Shown here: piece by piece, positions 55,732 to 63,566 of the stretch
How the letters are laid out: each line of letters begins with the position of its first letter
Numbering within the stretch: the stretch's first letter is position 1
Source: Flavobacterium jejuense
Lineage (GTDB): Bacteria; Bacteroidota; Bacteroidia; Flavobacteriales; Flavobacteriaceae
DNA length: 64,000 nucleotides
Reading direction: 5' to 3'
NCBI RefSeq assembly: GCF_006491595.2
Contig: NZ_VEVQ02000012.1
Location: 1 to 64,000, forward strand
The notes under the pieces: generated by a model
Told to the model about the DNA's origin: nothing
Databases searched by the model: none
Seen by the model: the letters and a program-made list of their open reading frames with translations, nothing else
Made by a program: the position numbers and the translations under genes

Positions 55732-56724
55732 ATGAAAAAATTATCTTATTTAGTATTTCTTCTGTTTACTTTCTGTTCTTCGCAAGAAAACAAAATCAAT
55801 GGAATTAGTTTTGTAGCGTCAAATACTTTAACAAGTCAAAAGGAAGTGAATCCTGTTAAAGAAATAAATGCTAATTGGGTAACATTAATGCCTTTTGCAT
55901 TTATGAAAACTTTAAATGATACTACTATTTTTTATAATTCAAAAAGACAATGGATTGGAGAAAGAGAAGAAGGCATTGTAAATGCTAGTACAATTTTTCA
56001 TTCTAACCAAATGAAAATCATGTTAAAACCCCAAATTTGGATTCCCAGAGGTTTTACAGGACATATAGAAATGAAAACAGAAGAAGAATGGATGAAATTT
56101 GAAAATAATTATGCAAAATTTATTCTTTTTTATGCCGAGCTAGCTCAAAAACAGAGTATTGAGTTATTATGCATTGGAACAGAGTTAAACTATTTTGTAA
56201 AAAACAGGCCACAATTTTGGCATACCTTAATTCAAAAAATAAAAAAGACATACAAAGGCCAATTAACCTATGCTGAAAATTGGGATACTTATCAAAATGT
56301 TCCTTTTTTTAAAGAACTAGATTACATAGGGATTGATGCTTATTTCCCATTGGCTAATGAACAAACTCCAACTATTTCACAATTAGAAGAAAAATGGTCA
56401 ACTCATAAAAATAGTATTGCTAATTTTTCTAAAAATATCAAAAAGAAGGTTTTATTTACTGAATACGGTTATCAAAGTATGGATTACACAACTCATGAAC
56501 CTTGGAACTTCTCAAAAGAAAAAAAAGTAAACTTATTGGCTCAAAAAAACGCATTACAAGCTTTGTATAATGAATTTTGGCATGAAGACTGGTTTGCTGG
56601 AGGTTTTTTATGGAAATGGTTTGAAAATCATTCACAAGTTGGTGGACTAAACGACACTGATTATACGGTGCAAAATAAACCTTCATTTGAAATAGTAAAA
56701 CAAGTTTACGAGAAAATGAAATAA
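55732..56724 (+). CDS. GH113-like TIM-barrel glycosidase lipoprotein
   Basis: A 330-residue protein with a short leader and lipobox (LFTFCSS). A single (beta/alpha)8 domain carries ELLCIGTELNYF and VLFTEYGYQSMD, the probable acid/base and nucleophile glutamates, as in GH113-type mannanases and related barrel proteins. WKWFENHSQVGGLNDTDYTVQNKP near the end is typical of this group. It is alone, divergent from the FAD gene. The substrate could be a mannan or peptidoglycan-linked glycan; this is not determined. Confidence 0.75.
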   Translation: MKKLSYLVFLLFTFCSSQENKINGISFVASNTLTSQKEVNPVKEINANWVTLMPFAFMKTLNDTTIFYNSKRQWIGEREEGIVNASTIFHSNQMKIMLKPQIWIPRGFTGHIEMKTEEEWMKFENNYAKFILFYAELAQKQSIELLCIGTELNYFVKNRPQFWHTLIQKIKKTYKGQLTYAENWDTYQNVPFFKELDYIGIDAYFPLANEQTPTISQLEEKWSTHKNSIANFSKNIKKKVLFTEYGYQSMDYTTHEPWNFSKEKKVNLLAQKNALQALYNEFWHEDWFAGGFLWKWFENHSQVGGLNDTDYTVQNKPSFEIVKQVYEKMK

Positions 56725-56796
56725 CTATTCAAATAAGTTCTTTTCACAAAGATTACTTTATTTAATATTAAAAGCACTCTATTTTACTTAAAATAT

Positions 56797-56829
56797 AAAA
56801 ACTGATAGTAAAAGTGTATTACTATCAGT
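56797..56829 (-). terminator. Terminator after the DUF2911 gene
   Basis: ACTGATAGTA (56801-56810) pairs with TACTATCAGT (56820-56829), with a T-run on the minus strand side. It closes the minus-strand DUF2911 gene; on the plus strand the tail is weak. Confidence 0.65.
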
Positions 56830-56839
56830 CTCTTAAATT

Positions 56840-57415
56840 TTATTTTAAAGTCACTGGAATTTCAGCAATTGTTTTATCCCAACCAATTTTTATATGCACT
56901 ACATTTTTACTTTTTTCATACATAGTAATAGATAATGCTTCAATCTCTTTGTCTGATGTTAAAGTTGGAACAGTTATACTTGCGATATCAAATGCTGGAT
57001 CATGAGAATAATTTCCCCATCCATCATTTACAGAATTTAATTTAACAGTCCATTCCTTTTCAGTTGGAATTGCAATAAGCGTATAGCGACCTGCTTTTAC
57101 TTTGGTTCCACCAAAAACAACATCAGTCATAAATAAAACTTCTGTTGATTCGTTCGCTCCTATTCTCCATGCTTCATTAAATTTAACCACATCACCAAAA
57201 ATAGTTCTTCCATTTTTTAATGGACGAGAATACAATATTCTAATTTTTGGTTCAGCTTCCATTTGTTTTGTTTTATCTTTGATAAAAGCGCGTTTTGGAG
57301 CGTTATCCGGATAATAAGAAGCATCCATAATACTTTTATCAATTTTTGAGAACTCCTGAGCATTTACAGCTAAAGTAAATACTGCTAAAACAATACTTAA
57401 TACAATTTTTTTCAT
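56840..57415 (-). CDS. DUF2911 secreted protein
   Basis: A 191-residue protein with a signal peptide (ending FTLAVNAQ). The family block RILYSRPLKNGRTIFGDVVKFNEAWRIGANESTEV followed by GRYTLIAIPTEKEWTVKLN identifies DUF2911, common in Bacteroidota and of unknown function; it looks like a small beta-rich periplasmic protein. It is a single-gene unit with its own terminator. Length is typical. Confidence 0.88.
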   Translation of the reverse strand: MKKIVLSIVLAVFTLAVNAQEFSKIDKSIMDASYYPDNAPKRAFIKDKTKQMEAEPKIRILYSRPLKNGRTIFGDVVKFNEAWRIGANESTEVLFMTDVVFGGTKVKAGRYTLIAIPTEKEWTVKLNSVNDGWGNYSHDPAFDIASITVPTLTSDKEIEALSITMYEKSKNVVHIKIGWDKTIAEIPVTLK

Positions 57416-57556
57416 TTTATATAGTTTGTTTATTTGAAAATATTATCCAAAAGTAATTCCTTTGTAGTAGAATGAAGTACTATTTAACATCATTTTAGTT
57501 TATTCATGATTTTGAAATAACCTTAATGCAATTTTAAAAAGATGTATTATAATAAG

Positions 57557-58525
57557 TTATTCATTTAAACTCCAATTATAATCTAAATAACTGACTTTTG
57601 CTTCATTACTAATTTTTGTTGCTGAATATTTATTCAAAAAATCAATAACTGAAGTGTTTGTATTTTTAAAATCTTTAGAAAACCAATTGAAAATTTCTGA
57701 TATTTTAATCTCATTTTCTGATATATTATTTTTAGAAGAATCATTGATGAATTTTTTAGAAGCATCTGTCAACTGTCTTTCCATTGTATTTGAAGTATAT
57801 GCTTGATTCGCTAAATTAGGGCAAGAATAAGATGCACAATTAATTGCAAAATGAATTCTTGGTTCATTCATTTTTCTTAGAATTTCGTTTTCAACTTGTT
57901 CCAAGCTATAATTAGAGCCTTCTAATGTAAAAAACTTTTTTTCCCAAGGATTTGAAATATCTTTAATGCTTTTTATAGGATAATTGTCAACAATTAACTT
58001 CACAGTAAATGCATTATAAACATTTATCCAATAGGCTAATTTTGCGTTTTTTGACCAAGTCTCATCTGGAATTTTAGTTGCTAATGTATTTAAATAATTT
58101 TCTAACATGGCTTTGTCTCTTATAAATCCCCTATAATTTACATTACCTGTATTTGATACATTTTTCTTTAATAATGCATTCCATTCTGAATGATCTATAT
58201 CAACTGATTCAACTTTTTCCTCTATAATTTCCTTAACAACTTCAGGTTCGTTTATTATTTCTTCTGTTGTTTGACTCTTACCTACTTTCTCTTTTTTAGA
58301 ATTCTCTAAACTTTCTTTAGAATCTACATTTTTCACACCCTCAGGAATGGTATTAGTTTTAGAACTACCCATTTTTGTATCACCACCTATTTCTTCATTG
58401 GTTTCTACTTGAATATCTATTGAGTCTAATTCATTTTTATCAATAGTGCTAGATTCATCTTTTTTATTGAAACGACAGGAGCTAACCATTATTAGCAATA
58501 AAGACAAAAAGAATAATTGTTTCAT
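57557..58525 (-). CDS. DUF547 lipoprotein
   Basis: A 322-residue protein with a lipobox-like leader (LIMVSSC, then RFNKKDES), a long Glu/Ser/Lys-rich linker (about residues 25-110) and a C-terminal DUF547 domain with YWINVYNAFTVKLIVDNYP, IHFAINCASYSCPNL and FNWFSKDF. Its conserved Cys and His suggest a papain-like fold, but function is unproven. It is the last gene of a tight run, 4 bp after the fatty-acid-hydroxylase-type gene, downstream of the arsenosugar genes. Its part in that pathway is inferred from position only. Confidence 0.8.
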   Translation of the reverse strand: MKQLFFLSLLLIMVSSCRFNKKDESSTIDKNELDSIDIQVETNEEIGGDTKMGSSKTNTIPEGVKNVDSKESLENSKKEKVGKSQTTEEIINEPEVVKEIIEEKVESVDIDHSEWNALLKKNVSNTGNVNYRGFIRDKAMLENYLNTLATKIPDETWSKNAKLAYWINVYNAFTVKLIVDNYPIKSIKDISNPWEKKFFTLEGSNYSLEQVENEILRKMNEPRIHFAINCASYSCPNLANQAYTSNTMERQLTDASKKFINDSSKNNISENEIKISEIFNWFSKDFKNTNTSVIDFLNKYSATKISNEAKVSYLDYNWSLNE

Positions 58526-58529
58526 ATTT

Positions 58530-59402
58530 TTACTTTTTAAAGGGGTAAAGCTCTTGATTTATAAAACTACTTGGAAAATTTTGAACATCATCAAAACCTA
58601 ATTCAATATCCCTTCCTTCTTTTGGAATATAGTTACTTTTGAATAAATAATCCCATAAACTTAATGAAATTCCAAAATTAGCTCCATATTTTCTTGGCAT
58701 TTCTTTACTATGATGCCAAATATGCATTTTAGGATTGTTTAAAATGTATTTTAACGGTCCGTAATCCCAACCAATATTAGCATGATTTAAATGACCTATT
58801 GTAATTGTGATAAAATGAACTATAAACACATCTTGAACTGAAAACCCTCCTATTAAAGCCAATGGAACATATAACAAGGTTTTATATACAACTGGTTCCA
58901 TCCAATGATAACGTAAATGTGCTGCAAAACCCATTTCTGTTACGGAATGATGCACCTTGTGAAAATTCCAAAAGAATTCAAATCGATGTAATAATCGATG
59001 GGTATTCCATTGCACAAAATCAGATACAATAAAAAATATAAATAAAGCTATTCCTTTAGGTAATTTAGACAAATCGACTAATTGTATCGATGTCAATTCT
59101 AAATCAAAAAGACTTAAAAAATCATTAAGCAACTCAGCAGTTACATTATTCATAGCCATTAAAACAATCAAGTTTAACAAAAAGAAATTAAAAAACATAT
59201 AAAAGGTATCCAACCAAAAATCTTTCCTAAAAACAGACTGATTCTTTCTCCAAGGAAATATGATTTCCAGTAAAAAAACTAGTAAAGAAATAATGATCAA
59301 TCCATAAAAATAATTTTCTATATGGAGTGACATCAATTCGTTTTTCAAATAATTAAAATGATTTGAGTATGAATCAATAATTATTTCTTTGTACTTGTTC
59401 AT
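58530..59402 (-). CDS. Fatty acid hydroxylase/sterol desaturase superfamily membrane protein
   Basis: A 290-residue integral membrane di-iron protein with four or five helices and the histidine clusters HRLLHRFEFFWNFHKVHHS, HLNHANIGWD and HIWHHSKE that bind the metals. Members hydroxylate or desaturate lipids. It is 6 bp downstream of the beta-barrel gene and 4 bp upstream of the DUF547 gene. If this run is tied to arsenosugar synthesis, an arsenolipid-modifying role is conceivable, but there is no direct evidence; an ordinary membrane-lipid hydroxylase is the simpler reading. Confidence 0.82.
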   Translation of the reverse strand: MNKYKEIIIDSYSNHFNYLKNELMSLHIENYFYGLIIISLLVFLLEIIFPWRKNQSVFRKDFWLDTFYMFFNFFLLNLIVLMAMNNVTAELLNDFLSLFDLELTSIQLVDLSKLPKGIALFIFFIVSDFVQWNTHRLLHRFEFFWNFHKVHHSVTEMGFAAHLRYHWMEPVVYKTLLYVPLALIGGFSVQDVFIVHFITITIGHLNHANIGWDYGPLKYILNNPKMHIWHHSKEMPRKYGANFGISLSLWDYLFKSNYIPKEGRDIELGFDDVQNFPSSFINQELYPFKK

Positions 59403-59408
59403 ATGTTT

Positions 59409-60227
59409 CTATAATTTGGTATAAACTCCAATATTAATCGTTGGTGCTAAAGGAGCGTTATCTATTCCAAAAGCCCCAAAAGTGGAGAAATTTGCTCCCA
59501 ATTTATCTTGAATAAATTCGTAATTCACTTTAATTCCAAAAGCATTATATGTTTGCCTGTCTAAATGAGATGCCCATTGCAAATTATCATTATAATAAGC
59601 GTCTTCTTTAGTGACTGGATTTCTAGTGTCTAAAACTAGCATTAAATAGCCTCTTGGAATAATGTTATAACCAACTTCAATGGTGGCTTTCAAATAATCT
59701 GAATACTCATTATCCATGTAAGCATAACCCAGATTTCCAAAATAATACCATTTATCATGGCTTGATCCAATACTAATATATGGCAAAAAAGTAAAAGCAT
59801 TGATTCCTGTTGAACTTACTACTAAACTTTCGTCTTTTTTAATAGAATTAGCCGAAAACAAAAGTCCAGAGCTAATTTTCCAATTTTTATCTGACAGTTT
59901 ATATTTTAAACCTAAAGAGATATTCCCCAATCCAGAAATACTTTGAGAAATACCTGTACCATCATAATTTGCTTTCTTATAAGGTAATATCAGTTGAGCT
60001 TCTAATTTATCAGAAATACCATATTCAGAATAAACCTGAACTGTTATATCTGTATAATCACCAATATTTTCAATTTTTTCTCCATCAAATTGAACGGCAT
60101 CATATACCAAACTCGTAACACCTAACTGAACATACGCTTTTCCTTTTTCCCTTGTCCATGGACTTTGTGCATTTGAATACTGTAACCCAAGCAAAGTAAT
60201 GATACATACAATTACGTTTTTTTTCAT
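59409..60227 (-). CDS. Outer-membrane beta-barrel protein (MetA-pathway/transporter-like)
   Basis: A 272-residue secreted protein with a signal peptide (ending QYSNAQ) and alternating strands (KAYVQLGVTSLVYDAVQ, GNISLGLKYKL, WYYFGNLGYAYMDNEY), ending in VYTKL. It has the pattern of a small outer-membrane channel of the phenol-degradation/MetA type, which often accompanies hydrophobic substrates. The substrate is unknown. It lies 94 bp after arsM and 6 bp before the hydroxylase gene, so it starts the second half of this gene run. Confidence 0.68.
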   Translation of the reverse strand: MKKNVIVCIITLLGLQYSNAQSPWTREKGKAYVQLGVTSLVYDAVQFDGEKIENIGDYTDITVQVYSEYGISDKLEAQLILPYKKANYDGTGISQSISGLGNISLGLKYKLSDKNWKISSGLLFSANSIKKDESLVVSSTGINAFTFLPYISIGSSHDKWYYFGNLGYAYMDNEYSDYLKATIEVGYNIIPRGYLMLVLDTRNPVTKEDAYYNDNLQWASHLDRQTYNAFGIKVNYEFIQDKLGANFSTFGAFGIDNAPLAPTINIGVYTKL

Positions 60228-60321
60228 GTTTTAGTTTTTTTATTTTACAAATGTACTAGGTTTGAAAAAAAACAAAAGTTAGCTATGTTACACAAGATAA
60301 AAAAACAATCCTCGTTTTTAT

Positions 60322-61290
60322 TTAACAACATCCTCCTCCGTTATAATGGAACGTACTTTCACTAATAAAAATATCACTTCTATTTAAACTTGCTAAAGCA
60401 TTTGCTGTTTTATCACAAACAGCTAAAGGTTGATTTTTCATTAAAACATGTCCTTTTTTGTCATCAAAACAATCCTCTTTACCAAAATAAATAGCTGCCT
60501 TTCCAGTAAAAACGCAAGGTCCGTCAGCAGGCATTGGGTCTTTTATAGCACAAACTTCAATACTTTCAATGTAAATTAATTCGTCTGTTGGATAATTCTC
60601 TGTATCTAATATACGATAAGGACGTCTTCCACGGATTTCAATTGTGCCAAAACCTACATCAGTTAATGCTTTTATATAATCTTTTATAGGAATACTTCCA
60701 CTTAAACATAATGCTCTAAGATGATCATCATTTCTTAAAGTTTCATTCATTTCTTGTTCACAAGTAGGATCACTCATTACTAATCTTCCATTTGGTTTCA
60801 ATACACGATACATTTCTTGAAGCGCTTTTTTTAAATCTTCCGTCTTAAAAATATTAAAAAGGCAATTTTGAGCTGCAACATCGATACTTTCATCTTCTAT
60901 TGGTAGATTAAGTGCATCTCCTTTTTTTAAAGTTACAAACTCACTTTTAAACCAATCATTTTGTTCTTCAGCAATTTTAAAATTTTTGCGAGAGGCTACT
61001 AACATTTCATCTACAACATCTACACCAATAACACCACCATTTTGACGAGAAAAATAAGAAAATTGCAATAATTCCATTCCTCCACCAACACCAACATATA
61101 GAATTTTTGGGTTGTTGATTAAATCCTGTGCAGAAATCGTACTACCACAACCATAATTCATTTCTTGCATAATCATTGGAATCTCAAGGCCTGGAAATTT
61201 CCAAATAGGTGTTGTAGTACAGCATAACCCTACATCAGGAGTTAAAGCTGCATTTTTATATAAATCATTGGTTGCGTTTAAATAGCTCAT
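60322..61290 (-). CDS. arsM: Arsenosugar-type arsenite methyltransferase ArsM
   Basis: A 322-residue SAM methyltransferase. It opens with DVGLCCTTTPIWKFPGLEIP and MNYGCGSTI (arsenic-binding Cys), has the SAM site YVGVGGGMELLQF and GVIGVDVVDEML, then MSDPTCEQE, and ends in YNGGGCC. That paired-Cys opening and Cys-Cys tail is the signature of the ArsM form found with arsenosugar genes, not classical arsenite-detoxification ArsM. It methylates arsenite to dimethylarsenic, the precursor of the arsenic nucleoside made by radical SAM ArsS. It is 29 bp downstream of the purine nucleoside phosphorylase gene. No ArsR or arsenate reductase is present. Confidence 0.9.
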   Translation of the reverse strand: MSYLNATNDLYKNAALTPDVGLCCTTTPIWKFPGLEIPMIMQEMNYGCGSTISAQDLINNPKILYVGVGGGMELLQFSYFSRQNGGVIGVDVVDEMLVASRKNFKIAEEQNDWFKSEFVTLKKGDALNLPIEDESIDVAAQNCLFNIFKTEDLKKALQEMYRVLKPNGRLVMSDPTCEQEMNETLRNDDHLRALCLSGSIPIKDYIKALTDVGFGTIEIRGRRPYRILDTENYPTDELIYIESIEVCAIKDPMPADGPCVFTGKAAIYFGKEDCFDDKKGHVLMKNQPLAVCDKTANALASLNRSDIFISESTFHYNGGGCC

Positions 61291-61319
61291 CTTTATTTTT
61301 TTAGTTGTTTTTTGAAATA

Positions 61320-62135
61320 TTAAATCTGTTGAATTAATCCTTTAAAAAGTGTTATCATTTTTGGTTCTGCTTCACCAGCAACTGCTATAATTTCAGGAAT
61401 ATTTACTGGTTTTAAATCATCTGGATTACATTCATCCGTTAAAACAGAAACTGCAATTACAGGTAAATTTAAATGATTAGCAACGATTACTTCAGGTACT
61501 GTACTCATCCCAACTGCATCGGCTCCAATTATCTTTAAATAACGATATTCTGCTCTTGTTTCTAATTGTGGGCCAACAACTGCTGCATAGACTCCTTTAT
61601 GAAGTGTTATTTCATTTTCTTTGGCTATAGCCAACATTTTTTTGTTCAAATTAGCATCATATGGAGCACACATGTCTGTAAATCGTTCTCCAAAATTGGA
61701 TACATTTTTAAAGGCTAACGGTGAACCCCCTTGTAAGTTGATATGATCGTCTAACAACATTAAGTCTCCTTTTTTGTAGCTTAAATTAATGGCACCAGCA
61801 GCATTTGAAACTAACAAACTGGAAACACCTAACGCTTTCATCACTCTAACTGGAAAAGTGATTTCTTGTAAAGAGTAACCTTCGTACAAATGAAAGCGAC
61901 CTTGCATCACTATTACTTTTTTCCCTTCTAAAGTTCCAAATAACAATTTTCCAGAGTGAAATTCTACTGTTGAAACTGGAAAATTCGGAATATCAGTGTA
62001 ATTGATTTCAACCTCAACTTGCAAGTGATTTACTAATTGTCCTAAACCCGTTCCTAATACGACTCCAATTTGCGGATTTTGAAATCCTTTCTCTTTTAAA
62101 AATGCTGTTGTTGTGTTTAAAATTTCTTGTGTCAT
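61320..62135 (-). CDS. Purine nucleoside phosphorylase, possibly for arsenic nucleoside
   Basis: A 271-residue trimeric-type PNP: VVLGTGLGQLVNHL (phosphate loop), MQGRFHLYEGY, ALGVSSLLVSNAAGAIN and VGPQLETRAEYRYLKIIGADAVGMS (purine and ribose contacts), with VLTDECNPDDLKPV at the end. The enzyme splits purine nucleosides into base and ribose-1-phosphate. Its position between the TIGR04282 glycosyltransferase (four-base overlap) and arsM suggests that it removes adenine from dimethylarsinoyl-adenosine, the expected ArsS product. Ordinary purine salvage is the alternative, but a housekeeping copy would not need this location. Confidence 0.88.
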   Translation of the reverse strand: MTQEILNTTTAFLKEKGFQNPQIGVVLGTGLGQLVNHLQVEVEINYTDIPNFPVSTVEFHSGKLLFGTLEGKKVIVMQGRFHLYEGYSLQEITFPVRVMKALGVSSLLVSNAAGAINLSYKKGDLMLLDDHINLQGGSPLAFKNVSNFGERFTDMCAPYDANLNKKMLAIAKENEITLHKGVYAAVVGPQLETRAEYRYLKIIGADAVGMSTVPEVIVANHLNLPVIAVSVLTDECNPDDLKPVNIPEIIAVAGEAEPKMITLFKGLIQQI

Positions 62136-62737
62136 TGTTTTGTATATTTTTTAAAAAAGGGAATATCTTTTATATCTTCAAAAGTATCGATATCATTTTT
62201 TTCTTGTAGTAAATGATAGGTTACCATTTCAATATCTTTTAAAGTATCTTTTAAAACAGTATTCGTTCCCCATTGTTTGTTTTGAAATATATTTTCTGGA
62301 ATGGATTTCATTCCCAATAAATAATAGCCTCCGTCTTCAGCTGGACCAATAACAACATCATTTTCATCCAACTTACTAACAGCTTCTTTTATGTCATTAC
62401 TTTCTAATGCAATTAAATCTGAGCCAATAATTACTATTTTCTTATAGCCTTCTTCAAATCCTTCTTTAAAAGCATTATACATTCTTATTCCTAAATCCTT
62501 TCCTAATTGCAACTTCTTTTGAAACAAATGATTGTCCCACATGTCATTCGTATTGATTTCCTCTGAATACAGCACTCGTTTGTCAAAATCGGTTTCTAAA
62601 GCTACTTCCCGAGTATGTTCTAACAAATGAATGTACACTTCTAGTGCATTTTGATTACCAATAGTTGCTGCCAAACGGGTCTTTACTTTTCCTAGTTCAG
62701 GGTTTCTGGTAAATATTAAAATTAAATTTTCGTTCAT
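62132..62737 (-). CDS. TIGR04282-type arsenosugar glycosyltransferase
   Basis: A 201-residue nucleotidyltransferase-like GT-A protein: ILIFTRNPELGKVKTRLAATIG at the N terminus (TIGR04282 block), VIIGSDLIALES, and VVIGPAEDGGYYLLGMKSIP. This family is found with radical SAM ArsS and ArsM and is annotated as an arsenosugar biosynthesis glycosyltransferase, proposed to link the arsenic-bearing ribose to a further group such as glycerol. It overlaps the phosphorylase gene by four bases and follows the phosphoesterase gene with a 1-bp gap. The exact acceptor is unproven. Confidence 0.87.
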   Translation of the reverse strand: MNENLILIFTRNPELGKVKTRLAATIGNQNALEVYIHLLEHTREVALETDFDKRVLYSEEINTNDMWDNHLFQKKLQLGKDLGIRMYNAFKEGFEEGYKKIVIIGSDLIALESNDIKEAVSKLDENDVVIGPAEDGGYYLLGMKSIPENIFQNKQWGTNTVLKDTLKDIEMVTYHLLQEKNDIDTFEDIKDIPFFKKYTKQ

Positions 62738-62738
62738 T

Positions 62739-63566
62739 TTAAAATTGGATTGGTTGTCCTTGTAATTTCGTTTCTTGCTCTGGTAAAATTTCGGTATTAT
62801 CCCAAATTCCGGTTAGAATCGTTTTGGCATACTCATTGGGTAAACCATTATCTAACATTAAACTATTGGCTAAACTATGATTATAAGTTAAACTTTTATG
62901 TTTGAAAGTTAACGAATTATTCTTTTCTTCTAAAATAACATACCAAACACTTGGATTTCCATCATTTGCAGGCATGCCAATCACACCAGGGTTTAACCAC
63001 AATAAATCGTTATACTCATCATGAAAAGGCAAGCCACAATGACCAGCAATAATCACATCACTTTTAGTTCCTTCAAAATTAGAAATTTTCTTTTCCCAAG
63101 GAGTTGATTTAAAAATAAATTCAGAGGTATTGAAATAAGAACCGTGAACCAAGGTACACTTTTTATTGGCAAACTCAAATTGGATGTATTCAGGTAAACT
63201 ACTTATAAAATTCAAAGAATCATTTGTTAATTTACTTTTAGCATAAGGATACCAAAGTTGGGAAAAACCATCGCAACGAGAACCTTTTATGAAGTCGCAA
63301 CCACAATCTTCTGCATTCTCACTAAGTTGAATTTCTACGTTTCCAGCAATACTTCTTGCATTCCATTTTTTGAAAAACTGAATGGTTTCTTCAGGTTGGG
63401 CACAATAGCCAATAATATCTCCTGTACAAATACAATTTTCAGGATTAATATTCTCATTTTTGGCCACCTCTGCTAAAGCTTCCAAAGCTTGAAGGTTACT
63501 ATAAACGCCTCCAAACAATAAAACTTTACCTTTTAATCGACCTATATTTTTTATTTTTTTATCCAT
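62739..63566 (-). CDS. Metallophosphoesterase-fold protein lacking the usual DxH motif
   Basis: A 275-residue calcineurin-like phosphoesterase fold. GDxxG is present (CTGDIIGYCAQP), as is GN (IAGNVEIQL), the catalytic-type His (LVHGSYF) and GHxxxPF (AGHCGLPF). The first metal motif, normally DxH in SDIHSNL, reads FGGVYSNLQAL, so both ligands are replaced by Gly and Tyr; GHTH has become GHCG. A Cys cluster (DCGCDFIKGSRC) follows the GN motif. I think this variant with the Cys block exists in other bacteria, so it may be a distinct subfamily rather than decay. It could remove phosphate from the sugar-phosphate made by the phosphorylase, or bind arsenic through the Cys. It overlaps the symporter gene by 16 bp. 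Confidence 0.75.
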   Translation of the reverse strand: MDKKIKNIGRLKGKVLLFGGVYSNLQALEALAEVAKNENINPENCICTGDIIGYCAQPEETIQFFKKWNARSIAGNVEIQLSENAEDCGCDFIKGSRCDGFSQLWYPYAKSKLTNDSLNFISSLPEYIQFEFANKKCTLVHGSYFNTSEFIFKSTPWEKKISNFEGTKSDVIIAGHCGLPFHDEYNDLLWLNPGVIGMPANDGNPSVWYVILEEKNNSLTFKHKSLTYNHSLANSLMLDNGLPNEYAKTILTGIWDNTEILPEQETKLQGQPIQF

